Below are positions 17,648-26,455 of a stretch of DNA of 64,000 nt, in pieces. The position numbers and the translations under genes are program-made. Position 1 is the stretch's first letter; each line of letters opens with the position of its first letter. Where the stretch lies: contig NZ_JAMBPQ010000004.1 in assembly GCF_024206495.1 (NCBI RefSeq), forward strand, positions 309,410-373,409, written 5' to 3'. The notes under the pieces are model-generated. The model saw only the letters and a program-made list of their open reading frames with translations. It was not told where the DNA came from and ran no database searches. The DNA is from Paraburkholderia sp. CNPSo 3272 (GTDB lineage: Bacteria; Pseudomonadota; Gammaproteobacteria; Burkholderiales; Burkholderiaceae).

Positions 17648-17683
17648 AAGAAAGCCGCACGTGCGCGGGACGCGACGTGCGGC
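17648..17683 (-). terminator. Terminator downstream of the glutathione transferase gene
   Basis: On the minus strand a stem GCCGCACGT/ACGTGCGGC (17675-17683 with 17654-17662, 12-base loop) is followed by CTTTCTTTC. The T-run is interrupted, so this is a moderate terminator. Confidence 0.65.
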
Positions 17684-17770
17684 GGCAAGCATAACGGGTG
17701 CGCGGCGGCAATTGAGCGCCGCGTGCACGAAACCGGGCGGCGGAGGACGCCTTCCACGGCCCGCGCGCAT

Positions 17771-18505
17771 TCAGCGCACGGCCCGGTCGAGTTCGGGGTA
17801 GTGCCGGAAGATGCCCGTATCGTTGAACGGCAGCCGCCGCTCCGAGTCGAGATAGGCGGCGATATGCGGGCGCCTGGCCACGGCGTCGCGCAGCGCAACG
17901 ACATGCGGGTAGTGGTCCGCGAAATGCTTCGTCGCCTTTGGAAACGCGTAGCGCAGGCCCTCGACGATCTGAAACACCGACAGATCGACATAGCTGAGTG
18001 CGTTGCCCACCATGTGGCGCGGGCCCTGCGGATTCTGCGCGAGCACGCGTTCGAAATAGCTCATGAATTTCGGAATGCGATGCGCGATGAAGTCCGCCGA
18101 GCGCGCCTTCGCTGCGTCCTTCTGGTCCTCGTAGTAGAGGCCGCTTGCGATCGGATGATGGCTGTCGTGCGCTTCGGTCACGAGGTCCGCGATCGTCAGC
18201 TGCAGGCCGTTCGCGACGATGCGCAAGCGCTCGTCGCGCGGCGCGAGCTTGAGCTTCGGGCCGAGATAGAAAAGGATATTGGCGGTTTGCGGCACGATCA
18301 GGTCGCCATCCTTGAGAAAGGGCGGGGCGTAGGGTGGATACGGCTCGTCGCTCTCCAGTTCGCCCATCAGCGCGCCGATGCCGAGGCCGTCCTTCTTCTC
18401 GCCGCGCGCAACGTCCACGTAGGGCGCCTGCGCCTCTTCCAGCGCGAGCCGCACGAATTCGCCCCGGCCCTGCAGACCGTCCCAGTAATAGAGTTCGTAT
18501 GCCAT
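17771..18505 (-). CDS. Glutathione S-transferase family protein
   Basis: 244 residues. The N-terminal thioredoxin-like domain starts YELYYWDGLQGRGEFVRLALEEA and contains PQTANILFYLG, the glutathione-contacting region. The all-helical C-terminal domain contains NALSYVDLSVFQIVEGLRYAFP, the family's conserved N-capping-box region. It probably conjugates glutathione to electrophiles in the cytoplasm; the substrate is unknown. The start at 18505 follows AAGGGA and fits the domain's first strand. Longer in-frame starts add low-complexity sequence. It follows yeiH on the same strand but behind a strong terminator, so it is its own transcript. Confidence 0.88.
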   Translation of the reverse strand: MAYELYYWDGLQGRGEFVRLALEEAQAPYVDVARGEKKDGLGIGALMGELESDEPYPPYAPPFLKDGDLIVPQTANILFYLGPKLKLAPRDERLRIVANGLQLTIADLVTEAHDSHHPIASGLYYEDQKDAAKARSADFIAHRIPKFMSYFERVLAQNPQGPRHMVGNALSYVDLSVFQIVEGLRYAFPKATKHFADHYPHVVALRDAVARRPHIAAYLDSERRLPFNDTGIFRHYPELDRAVR

Positions 18506-18663
18506 CGGTCGTTCCCTTGCGTTCATGGCCGTGCTCGCCACGGCCTGCGCGGCCGCCGCCCACGCAACGGGCAGCAACGCACAGTATCGCTCGCAACGCT
18601 CGCGCCTGGTTCGCGCGTGGCGTGCGCTCGCGAAATGGCGCAAGGGCGCCGCGCGCAGAAACG

Positions 18664-18688
18664 CAAAAAGCCCCGCCGCAGGCGGGGC
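18664..18688 (-). terminator. Rho-independent terminator of yeiH
   Basis: Read on the minus strand: GCCCCGCC paired with GGCGGGGC around a 3-base loop (18670-18688), then TTTTT (18665-18669). Lies about 60 bp after the yeiH stop. Confidence 0.85.
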
Positions 18689-18751
18689 CGGTGGCCGGCA
18701 GCGCCGGCGCACAGGGGATCGGGTCGGGGCGCGCGGCCCTCGGACGCCGGG

Positions 18752-19828
18752 TCATCCGAACAGGCGCTGCACGCCCCAGGTGATCGCGAGACCGCCGCCG
18801 ACTAGCCAGAGGTAGATGATGAAACCGGCGGTCAGCGCCCGCGGGCCGGCCTGACGAATCTGCGAGACGCGCGTCTCAATGCCGAGCGCCGTCATCGCCA
18901 TGGTGAGCGCGAAGGTGTCGAGCGTGTTGACCGCGTGGGTGGCCGTGTCGGGCAGCACGTGGAGCGAATTGACGATCACGAGCGCGAGGAAGCCGAGCGC
19001 GAACCAGGGCACCGCGAGCTTTCGCGCGCCGCCTTGGCCGGTGTGGCCGTCGGCCGCTGCCTTGCTGCGCGCCGAGCGATTGAGCCACACGCCGAGCACG
19101 AGCAGCACGGGCACGAGCAGCATCACGCGCGTCATCTTGACGATGGTGGCGATGTGCGTGGCCTCCGGGCTCACGTTGCTCGCCGCGCCCACCACCTGCG
19201 CGACCTCGTGAATCGTGCCGCCGAAGAAGAGCCCGGCGCCGAGCGTATCGAGATGCAGCCAGCCCGCGCGGAACAGCACCGGGTAGAGGAACATCGAAAG
19301 CGTGCCGAACAGCACGACGCTGCCCACGGCCATGGCGCTCTTGTGCGGCTTCGACTGCAGCGTGGATTCGAAGGCGAGCACGGCGGCTGCGCCGCAGATC
19401 GCGCTGCCGGCCGCCGTGAGAATGGCGGTGTCGCGGTCGAGCTTGAGGAGTTTCATGCCGACCCAGGTGCCGATCAGGAGCGTGCTCACGACGATCACGA
19501 CCGACTCGACCAGCCCCGGCACGCCGACCTGGGCAATTTCCTGCAGGCTCACGCGCAGGCCGAAGAACGCCACGGCGATGCGCAGCAGCTTGCGCGCCGA
19601 GAAGTTCACGCCGGCGGCCCAGCTTTCGGGCATGCCGTCGCGCAGCGCATTGCCATAGATCGCGCCCGCGACGATGCCGACGATCAGCGGGCTCATGCCG
19701 AGCCCGGCGATGGCGGGCAGTGACGCGACGCTGGTGACGGCGGCCGCGAAGAGTGCGACGAACAGCACGCCGTTGAGCTGCCCCCGCGTGGACGGCGACG
19801 ATGCGTGCGCAAGACTGGGTGTGGACAT
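18752..19828 (-). CDS. YeiH family putative sulfate exporter
   Basis: 358 residues, about ten hydrophobic helices, matching the YeiH/UPF0324 inner-membrane family (ARKLLRIAVAFFGLRVSLQEI and FFGGTIHEVAQVVGAASNVS are the recognisable blocks). Members are annotated as putative sulfate exporters; direct proof is limited. The start at 19828 follows GAGAGG and removes an upstream extension that runs into the neighbouring promoter. A LysR gene is divergent, 145 bp away, the same pairing as yeiH-yeiE in enterobacteria, so LysR control is likely. Confidence 0.88.
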   Translation of the reverse strand: MSTPSLAHASSPSTRGQLNGVLFVALFAAAVTSVASLPAIAGLGMSPLIVGIVAGAIYGNALRDGMPESWAAGVNFSARKLLRIAVAFFGLRVSLQEIAQVGVPGLVESVVIVVSTLLIGTWVGMKLLKLDRDTAILTAAGSAICGAAAVLAFESTLQSKPHKSAMAVGSVVLFGTLSMFLYPVLFRAGWLHLDTLGAGLFFGGTIHEVAQVVGAASNVSPEATHIATIVKMTRVMLLVPVLLVLGVWLNRSARSKAAADGHTGQGGARKLAVPWFALGFLALVIVNSLHVLPDTATHAVNTLDTFALTMAMTALGIETRVSQIRQAGPRALTAGFIIYLWLVGGGLAITWGVQRLFG

Positions 19829-19909
19829 GACGGCCTCTCTACCGGGCGATCCGGGCGAAAAATGGGGTAGCGAACACGTCGCTATCGAATGGCCTAATCC
19901 TAATTTAGA

Positions 19910-19921
19910 TATATCGATATA
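19910..19921. promoter_or_regulatory. AT-rich palindrome between yeiH and lysR
   Basis: TATATCGATATA is a perfect 12-bp palindrome inside an AT-rich tract (19890-19950) in the divergent region. It is placed for a LysR-type site or overlapping promoters. Confidence 0.45.
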
Positions 19922-19973
19922 AAAAATCGTGATTTGTGACGTAATATATAGGAAAACACGATGGTTTTCCACG

Positions 19974-20894
19974 ATGACCCCGGAACAACTGATAACTTTC
20001 GCTGCCGTCGCCGAGCATCTCAATATCAGTCGAGCTGCGCTGGCACTGCATTTGTCGCAACCGGCCGTCTCGGGCCAGTTGCGGCTGCTGCAGGAAGAGA
20101 TCGGCGAGGCGCTTTATCAGCGCGACGGCCGGGGGGTGCGCCTCACGCCCACCGGCGAACAGCTCGCGGGATACGCGGCGCGCCTGCGCGACACCTGGCG
20201 CGACGCGCTCACCTACCGCGACGCCTTGCGCGGCCTCGAACGCGGCACGCTGCGCATCGGCGCGACCACCACGCCCGCGAGCTATCGGCTGCCGTATCTG
20301 GTGGCGCAGTTCCACGGCCGCTATCCGCAGGTCAAGCTCGAAACGTCGAGCGGAAATTCGACGGACGTCGTGGGCATGCTGGGCGCGGTCGATATCGCGC
20401 TGATCGAGGGCCCGGTGGGCGAGCAGTTGCCGCCCGATACCGCCGTGCATCCCTGGCACGAGGACGAAATCGTCGCGATCGTGCCGCGCTCGCACGCGCT
20501 GGTGTCACAGCTCGACGCGCAAGGGGAGGCGGCCGCAGCGATGCCGGCCATCACCCTGGAAGCGCTCGCGCAGTGGCCGCTGGTCCTGCGCGAGGATGGC
20601 TCGGGCGTGCGCCAGGTGGTCGAACGCGCGTTCGCGCGCGCGGGCGTGCCCATGCGGGTGGCGCTGGAAATCGCCGGCGTGGAGGGCGTGAAGGAGGCGG
20701 TGCGGGCGGGCATGGGCATCGGCTTCGTCTCGGCCATGTCGATGCGTCACGAGAACGGCGCCTTGCGGCAGATCCGCCTTGGACCTGAGCCGCTTGCGCG
20801 GCGCTTCTCGATCCTGGTGCCGCACGCGGGCGCGGCTTCGCGCGTTGCGCAGCGTTTCCTGGAACTGTGTCTCGCCGATGTTCCGGGCGCCTGA
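19974..20894 (+). CDS. LysR-type transcriptional regulator
   Basis: 306 residues. The N-terminal winged helix-turn-helix (residues 1-60; MTPEQLITFAAVAEHLNISR, then LSQPAVSGQLRLLQEEIGE) is the LysR signature. The C-terminal two-lobed periplasmic-binding-like effector domain starts near residue 90 (GTLRIGATTTPASYRLPYLV). The ATG at 19974 places the helix-turn-helix at the normal distance from the start; an earlier in-frame start would add an unrelated 15 residues. It is divergent from yeiH and resembles the CbbR/YeiE branch, so it probably activates yeiH in response to a small co-inducer. The effector is not known. Confidence 0.88.
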   Translation: MTPEQLITFAAVAEHLNISRAALALHLSQPAVSGQLRLLQEEIGEALYQRDGRGVRLTPTGEQLAGYAARLRDTWRDALTYRDALRGLERGTLRIGATTTPASYRLPYLVAQFHGRYPQVKLETSSGNSTDVVGMLGAVDIALIEGPVGEQLPPDTAVHPWHEDEIVAIVPRSHALVSQLDAQGEAAAAMPAITLEALAQWPLVLREDGSGVRQVVERAFARAGVPMRVALEIAGVEGVKEAVRAGMGIGFVSAMSMRHENGALRQIRLGPEPLARRFSILVPHAGAASRVAQRFLELCLADVPGA

Positions 20895-20993
20895 TCCACC
20901 AGACCCAGGGCAATCCAGAATGGCGGCGCGAGCGGCTAGCGCGCACTATCCGCCCTAATCAACCGGCGCGCAGGCGCTTTTTTTCGGGCTGGA

Positions 20994-21011
20994 TTTGGAA
21001 CCGGTTCCAAA
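20994..21011. promoter_or_regulatory. Probable PtxS operator of the 2-ketogluconate operon
   Basis: TTTGGAACCGGTTCCAAA is a perfect 18-bp palindrome 40 bp upstream of kguE. The PtxS operator described in Pseudomonas is TGAAACCGGTTTCA, which shares the AACCGGTT centre. The last gene of the operon is a PtxS-like LacI regulator. The sequence is seen; the binding is inferred. Confidence 0.8.
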
Positions 21012-21051
21012 AAAGGCGAAGTACGCGGCGGCAGGCAACAGGAAGACGGCA

Positions 21052-21849
21052 ATGGCGGAAGTAGCAATCGTGGCGAGCGCGTTCGGCGCGCAGGCAATCA
21101 GGCGGGACGGTCACGCGGCATGGAGCCGGCCGGCACGGCGCGCGGGCGCGCAGGCGTTCGAGGTGCGGCGCGAGCTGATGCACGAAGCCGACGCGCAGCC
21201 CGAAGCGCTGCGCGCGCTCGGAACGGCGCTTGCGGACGAAGGTTTGTGGCGCGTCTGGTCCACGCCGGACGCGCTCTATGGCGACGATGGCGAGCTCGAA
21301 GAGGCGGCGCTTGGCGCCGCGGTCGCCGCGGGACGGGCGCTCGGTGCGCGTTTCGTGAAGCTGCAACTGGGCGGTTTCGCAGGCGACGCAAAGGCCGCGC
21401 GCCTCGCGAGCCTGCTCGAAGAACTGGGGGCGCGTACCCGTGACACTGTTGACGCGAGCAACGGCCCGCGCGTCGTCATTGAGAACGGCCAGCTCGTGCA
21501 GGGCGGCAAGCTCGACCAGTTCATCGGCCTCTTCAACGCGCTGCGCGACGGCGGCGCGCCGGGCGTGATCGGCATGACTTTCGACATCGGCAACTGGCAA
21601 TGGCCGGGCGAGCCGCCGCTGCTCGCCGCCGCCGCGCTCGCGACGCACGTCGAATACATCCATTGCAAGGCCGTGGTGGGCGAGGGCGCGCGCCGCTTCG
21701 CTGCCGCGCCGGCCGACGACGACGCGCTGTGCCGCGCTGCGCTCGCGCTGCTGCCGACCCACGTGCCGCGCGGCATCGAATTTCCGTTCGATCCGGCGCG
21801 CATGGACGACGACGCCGCGCATTACGTCGAGTGGCTCGCGGCCGCCTGA
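21052..21849 (+). CDS. kguE: KguE-like sugar-phosphate isomerase/epimerase (TIM barrel)
   Basis: 265 residues of xylose-isomerase-like TIM-barrel type. Candidate metal ligands are in the expected order at strand ends: Glu144 (VVIENGQ), Asp178 (MTFDIGNW), His204 (EYIHCKA) and Glu243 (GIEFPF). In Pseudomonas, kguE is the first gene of the 2-ketogluconate operon, annotated as an epimerase with no settled reaction; the position is identical here. The ATG at 21052 has AGGA eight bases upstream, and a longer frame starting inside the operator is implausible. First gene of a five-gene operon. Role inferred: isomerising 2-ketogluconate or a phosphorylated intermediate. Confidence 0.8.
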   Translation: MAEVAIVASAFGAQAIRRDGHAAWSRPARRAGAQAFEVRRELMHEADAQPEALRALGTALADEGLWRVWSTPDALYGDDGELEEAALGAAVAAGRALGARFVKLQLGGFAGDAKAARLASLLEELGARTRDTVDASNGPRVVIENGQLVQGGKLDQFIGLFNALRDGGAPGVIGMTFDIGNWQWPGEPPLLAAAALATHVEYIHCKAVVGEGARRFAAAPADDDALCRAALALLPTHVPRGIEFPFDPARMDDDAAHYVEWLAAA

Positions 21850-21911
21850 GCGCCGCGCGAAGCCTCGAAACCGCGCACCAGACTCCATACGATTCATCAG
21901 GAACGCATCTC

Positions 21912-22880
21912 ATGACCGAAGCACTCGATGTCATCACCTACGGCGAAGCGATGGCGATGTTCGTCGCCACGGAGCCGGGGCCGCTCGCTCAGGTCGCGCA
22001 TTTCACGAAACGCGCGGCGGGTGCGGAACTCAATGTCGCGACCGGCCTCGCGCGCCTCGGTTTCAAGGTGGGCTGGATGAGCCGCGTGGGCGCCGATTCG
22101 TTCGGCCAGTTCGTGCGCGACGTGCTCGCGCACGAAGGCATCGACGCGCGTTGCGTGAGCACCGACACGCGCTTTCCGACCGGCTTCCAGCTCAAGTCGA
22201 AGAACGACGACGGCAGCGATCCCGCTGTCGAGTATTTCCGTCGCGGCTCGGCGGCGAGCAAGCTTTCAGCTTGCGACTATCAGGCCGACTATGTGCTCGG
22301 CGCCCGCCATCTGCATCTGAGCGGCGTGGCGCCCGCGATCTCTCCCTCGTCGCGCGAACTGGCGTTCAAGCTCGCCCACGAGATGCGCGCCGCGGGCCGC
22401 ACGATTTCGTTCGACCCGAATCTGCGCCCGACGCTGTGGCGCTCGCAAGCCGAAATGGTCGGCACGCTCAACGAACTCGCAAGCTTCGCCGACTGGGTGC
22501 TGCCCGGCGTCGGCGAAGGCCTTGTGCTGACGGGCTCGGACGATCCGGAAGCCATCGCGCAGTTCTATCTTGCGCGCGGCGCGCGCGGCGTGATCGTGAA
22601 GCTCGGCGCAGAGGGCGCGTACTACGCCACCGCCGAAGGCGAGCAGGGCCGCGCCGCGGCGCAGCGCGTGGAGCGCGTGGTTGATACCGTTGGCGCCGGC
22701 GACGGCTTCGCCGTGGGCGTGGTGAGTGCACTGCTCGAAGGGCGTGAGCTTGCTGCGGCCGTTGCTCGCGGCAACCGCATCGGCGCGCTGGCCGTTCAGG
22801 TGATCGGCGACTCGGAAGGGTTGCCGACGCGCGCGCAGCTCGATGCGCTCGAAGCTGCGCAAACGCAGGCAGCCGCATAG
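21912..22880 (+). CDS. kguK: 2-ketogluconate kinase (PfkB family)
   Basis: 322 residues of the ribokinase/PfkB family. The catalytic base is Asp264 in DTVGAGDGF, and the N-terminal family signature includes GAELNVATGLARLG. By sequence alone it could be 2-keto-3-deoxygluconate kinase. The surrounding kguE, kguT and kguD homologues make 2-ketogluconate kinase the better call: ATP plus 2-ketogluconate to 2-keto-6-phosphogluconate in the cytoplasm. It starts 62 bp after kguE at an ATG. The longer upstream frame overlaps kguE and is not used. Confidence 0.85.
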   Translation: MTEALDVITYGEAMAMFVATEPGPLAQVAHFTKRAAGAELNVATGLARLGFKVGWMSRVGADSFGQFVRDVLAHEGIDARCVSTDTRFPTGFQLKSKNDDGSDPAVEYFRRGSAASKLSACDYQADYVLGARHLHLSGVAPAISPSSRELAFKLAHEMRAAGRTISFDPNLRPTLWRSQAEMVGTLNELASFADWVLPGVGEGLVLTGSDDPEAIAQFYLARGARGVIVKLGAEGAYYATAEGEQGRAAAQRVERVVDTVGAGDGFAVGVVSALLEGRELAAAVARGNRIGALAVQVIGDSEGLPTRAQLDALEAAQTQAAA

Positions 22881-22978
22881 CAGAACAGGCGGCGCAACGC
22901 AAAGCGCGGCGCGCCAAGTGACATGACACCAGAGGGCGGCACTGTCAGGTACCGAGCCCCATTCAACTGGAGACACCG

Positions 22979-24262
22979 ATGACCTCAACCTCGCTCGCAC
23001 CGCGCCGCTGGTGGGCAATCATGCCGATCGTGTTCATCACGTACAGCCTCGCCTATCTCGACCGCGCCAACTACGGCTTCGCCTCGGCGGCCGGCATCAA
23101 CCGCGATCTCGGCATCAGCCCCGGGCTGTCGTCGCTGATCGGCGCGCTGTTCTTCCTCGGCTACTTCTTCTTCCAGCTGCCGGGCGCCGTGTATGCGGAG
23201 CGCCGCAGCGTGCGCACGCTCGTGTTCGTGAGCCTCGTGCTGTGGGGCGGCTGCGCCGCGCTCACGGGCGTCGTCACGAACATTCCGTCGCTCATGGCGA
23301 TCCGTTTCGTGCTCGGCGTGGTCGAGGCGGCCGTGATGCCCGCCATGCTCATCTTCATCAGCAACTGGTTCACGAAAAAGGAGCGCTCGCGCGCCAACAC
23401 GTTCCTGATTCTCGGCAATCCGGTCACGGTGCTGTGGATGTCGGTCGTATCGGGCTATCTCGTGCATGCCTTCGGCTGGCGCCACATGTTCATCGCCGAG
23501 GGCGTGCCGGCTGTCGTGTGGGCCGTGTGCTGGTGGTTGCTCGTGCGCGACAAGCCCGCACAAGTCAACTGGCTCTCCGACGACGAAAAGCGCGCGCTCG
23601 ACGCCGCGATGCGCGCCGAGCAGGCCGCGATCAAGCCGGTACGCAACTATGCCGAGGCGTTCCGCACGCCTGCCGTGATGCTGCTCTCGGCGCAGTACTT
23701 CTGCTGGAGCATTGGCGTGTACGGCTTCGTGCTGTGGCTGCCGTCGATCGTGAAGAACGGCTCGGCGCTCGGCATGGTCGAAACGGGCTGGCTCTCCGCC
23801 GTGCCGTATCTCGCGGCGACCATTGCGATGCTGGCCGCCTCGTGGGCGTCGGACAAGCTCGACAATCGCCGCGCCTTCGTCTGGCCGTTCCTGCTGGTCG
23901 GCGCGCTCGCCTTCGCGCTCTCCTACGCACTCGGCTCGACGCACTTCTGGATCTCCTACGCGCTGCTCGTGGTGGCGGGCGCGGCGATGTATGCGCCGTA
24001 TGGCCCGTTCTTCGCGATCGTGCCGGAACTGCTGCCGAAGAACGTAGCCGGCGGCGCGATGGCGCTCATCAACAGCATGGGCGCGCTCGGCTCGTTCGTC
24101 GGCTCCTATGTGGTCGGGTATCTGAATGGCGCGACAGGCTCGCCTGCGGCATCCTATGCGTTCATGAGCGCGGCGCTGCTCGTTTCGGTTGGCCTCACGC
24201 TCGCCGTCAAGCCGCAGCGCGCCGCCGCCCGTGGTTATGCATCGCCGGCTCACGGAAAATAA
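22979..24262 (+). CDS. kguT: 2-ketogluconate transporter (MFS, anion:cation symporter family)
   Basis: 427 residues, about twelve transmembrane helices. The opening YSLAYLDRANYGFASAAGINRDLG is the signature of the anion:cation symporter branch of the major facilitator superfamily, whose members import sugar acids such as glucarate, galactonate and 2-ketogluconate with protons. The position between kguK and kguD homologues supports 2-ketogluconate as substrate. It begins 98 bp after kguK, the widest gap in the operon; the spacer holds no T-run hairpin, so co-transcription is expected. Confidence 0.87.
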   Translation: MTSTSLAPRRWWAIMPIVFITYSLAYLDRANYGFASAAGINRDLGISPGLSSLIGALFFLGYFFFQLPGAVYAERRSVRTLVFVSLVLWGGCAALTGVVTNIPSLMAIRFVLGVVEAAVMPAMLIFISNWFTKKERSRANTFLILGNPVTVLWMSVVSGYLVHAFGWRHMFIAEGVPAVVWAVCWWLLVRDKPAQVNWLSDDEKRALDAAMRAEQAAIKPVRNYAEAFRTPAVMLLSAQYFCWSIGVYGFVLWLPSIVKNGSALGMVETGWLSAVPYLAATIAMLAASWASDKLDNRRAFVWPFLLVGALAFALSYALGSTHFWISYALLVVAGAAMYAPYGPFFAIVPELLPKNVAGGAMALINSMGALGSFVGSYVVGYLNGATGSPAASYAFMSAALLVSVGLTLAVKPQRAAARGYASPAHGK

Positions 24263-24283
24263 CCTCTCTTTTCTAGCGCACTT

Positions 24284-25249
24284 ATGAAGCCGAAAATTGT
24301 TGTCTACAAAGCCTTGCCCGCCGACGTCGCCGACTATCTGCGCGAGCATGCCGAAATCATCGACGTCGATGCCGACCAGTCCGGCGCACTCGCCGCCGCG
24401 CTAAAAGACGCCGACGGCGCGATCGGCGCGAGCGTGAAGATCACCCCGGCGATGCTGGACGGTTCGCGCGTGAAGGCGCTCTCCACGATCTCGGTGGGCT
24501 ACGACCAGTTCGACGTGCCCGACCTCACCAAGCGCGGCATCGTCCTCGCCCACACGCCCGATGTGCTGACCGAATCGACGGCCGACACTGTTTTCTCGCT
24601 GATCCTCGCGAGCGCGCGCCGCGTGGTCGACCTGGCCGACTGGGTCAAGGCGGGCCACTGGAAGGGCAGCATCGGCCCGGCGCAATTCGGCGTGGACGTG
24701 CAGGGCAAGACGCTCGGCATCGTGGGGCTCGGGCGCATCGGCGGCGCCGTTGCGCGGCGCGCGGCGCTCGGCTTCAACATGAAGGTGCTCTACACGAACC
24801 GCAGCCCGAACGAAGCGGCCGAGCGCAACTATGGCGCGCGCCGTGTCGAACTCGACGAACTGCTCGCCAGCGCGGACTTCGTGTGCCTCCAGGTGCCGCT
24901 CACCGACGCCACGCGCCACCTGATCGGCGCAGACGAGCTCAAGAAGATGAAGAAGAGCGCGATTCTCATCAACGCCTCGCGCGGCGCGACCGTCGACGAA
25001 AAGGCGCTGATCGCGGCGCTCGAAGCGGGCACGATCCACGGCGCGGGTCTCGACGTGTTCGAGCGCGAGCCGATCGATCCCGCGTCGCCGCTGCTGCGCA
25101 TGCCGAACGTGGTGGCGCTGCCGCACATCGGCTCGGCCACGCACGAGACGCGTCACGCGATGGCGCGCTGCGCGGCGGAAAATCTCGTCGCAGCGCTCGC
25201 TGGGACGCTCGACGTGAACGTCGTCAACCGCGACGTGCTCGCGCGATGA
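24284..25249 (+). CDS. kguD: 2-keto-6-phosphogluconate/2-ketogluconate reductase (D-2-hydroxyacid dehydrogenase)
   Basis: 321 residues. A D-isomer-specific 2-hydroxyacid dehydrogenase with nucleotide-binding GLGRIG (149-154) and the catalytic trio Arg233 (NASRG), Glu262 (DVFEREP) and His281 (LPHIGSATH). It reduces the 2-keto group using NAD(P)H; in the kgu route this gives 6-phosphogluconate for the Entner-Doudoroff or pentose phosphate pathway. GhrB/TkrA-type reductases acting on unphosphorylated 2-ketogluconate or glyoxylate are alternatives by sequence. The stop overlaps the regulator gene start (ATGA). Confidence 0.85.
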   Translation: MKPKIVVYKALPADVADYLREHAEIIDVDADQSGALAAALKDADGAIGASVKITPAMLDGSRVKALSTISVGYDQFDVPDLTKRGIVLAHTPDVLTESTADTVFSLILASARRVVDLADWVKAGHWKGSIGPAQFGVDVQGKTLGIVGLGRIGGAVARRAALGFNMKVLYTNRSPNEAAERNYGARRVELDELLASADFVCLQVPLTDATRHLIGADELKKMKKSAILINASRGATVDEKALIAALEAGTIHGAGLDVFEREPIDPASPLLRMPNVVALPHIGSATHETRHAMARCAAENLVAALAGTLDVNVVNRDVLAR

Positions 25250-26343
25250 GCATGGCTGCGAGCGGCGCGGATCGCGAGCACGACGTCGATCACGCGGAAA
25301 TGGGCGCCGCGGCGACGGCGCCGCGCCGCGCGACCATCAGCGACGTGGCGCGTGAAGCCGGCACCGGCAAGACCAGCATCTCGCGCTATCTGAACGGCGA
25401 GTTGGGCGTGCTTTCGCCCGATCTGCGCACGCGCATCGAGGCGGCGATCGAGCGGCTCGACTATCGCCCCAACCAGATGGCGCGCGGGCTCAAGCGCGGC
25501 CGCAACCGTCTGCTCGGCCTGCTGATCGCCGATCTCGCCAATCCCTATTCGGTGGAGATTCTGCAGGGCGTGGAAGAGGCGTGTCACGCGCTCGGCTACA
25601 TGCCGCTCATCTGCCACGCGGCGAACGAAATCGACATGGAGCGGCGCTATCTTCAGCTGCTCACCACATATCGCGTGGAAGGCGTGATCGTCAACGCACT
25701 CGGCGTGCGCGAATCGATGTTGAAACCCGTGGGCAGCGGCGGCATTCCGGCCGTGCTGATCGACCGTACCGTCGACGGCCTCGATGCGGACATGGTCGGC
25801 CTCGACAACGCGGCGGCCGTGCGCCTCGGCACGGAGCATCTGCTTGCGCGCGGCTACGACGACATCGTGTTCGTCGTGCAGCCGTTCGAACAGGTGAGTT
25901 CGCGGCGCGAGCGCGAAACGGCGTTTCGCGAGTCGATGCAGGCGACGAAAGGCGCGGCGCGTGGCCTCACCCACGTGCTCGATCTCCACGACGAAGCCGC
26001 CGTGCAGGCCGCGCTCGCGACGCTAGACGCCCACGTGGCCCGGGCGCTCGCGCACGGTGCGCGGTGCGCTTTGTTCGCGGCCAACGCGCCGGTGGCGCTG
26101 CGCCTCGCCCTGCATCTGAAAGCGGCGCTCGGCGCGCAGTGGCAGCAGCGCGTGGCGCTCCTTGCCATCGACGATCCGGAGTGGGCCGAACTTGCCGGCA
26201 TTACGACGATCCGCCAGCCTACGCGCGCGATCGGCTATCGCGCGGTGGAGTTTCTGCACGAGCGCATCGAGGGCGCGGCGCCCAGGGCGCGCGCGGCGGC
26301 GTTCGAGGGCGAACTGGTGGTGAGGGCTTCGACGCTGGGGTGA
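25246..26343 (+). CDS. ptxS: LacI-family repressor, PtxS-like
   Basis: 365 residues. After a disordered 25-residue N-terminal extension comes the LacI helix-turn-helix (ATISDVAREAGTGKTSISRYL) with hinge helix RPNQMARGLKRGR, then a periplasmic-binding-like effector domain. The arrangement and hinge sequence resemble PtxS, the 2-ketogluconate-responsive repressor of Pseudomonas. The ATG overlaps the kguD stop by four bases, making it the last gene of the operon it probably represses through the palindrome at 20994-21011, so induction should be autoregulated. In Pseudomonas ptxS lies at the other end of the cluster, so the order differs. Confidence 0.85.
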   Translation: MSMAASGADREHDVDHAEMGAAATAPRRATISDVAREAGTGKTSISRYLNGELGVLSPDLRTRIEAAIERLDYRPNQMARGLKRGRNRLLGLLIADLANPYSVEILQGVEEACHALGYMPLICHAANEIDMERRYLQLLTTYRVEGVIVNALGVRESMLKPVGSGGIPAVLIDRTVDGLDADMVGLDNAAAVRLGTEHLLARGYDDIVFVVQPFEQVSSRRERETAFRESMQATKGAARGLTHVLDLHDEAAVQAALATLDAHVARALAHGARCALFAANAPVALRLALHLKAALGAQWQQRVALLAIDDPEWAELAGITTIRQPTRAIGYRAVEFLHERIEGAAPRARAAAFEGELVVRASTLG

Positions 26344-26455
26344 GCACGGCGCGATTGCTGGTCTCTTGCGCAGTCAGGACTGCGCGCAGGCGCCGATATC
26401 TGCGATCATTCGGGCTGCGGCGCGCGCGTGCGTGCCGAACGTCATAAGGAAGCCC

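Noticed and set aside
24883..25245. Upstream extension of the ptxS frame into kguD
   Set aside because: It is the other-frame reading of kguD; the ATG at 25246 overlaps the kguD stop in the usual ATGA way.
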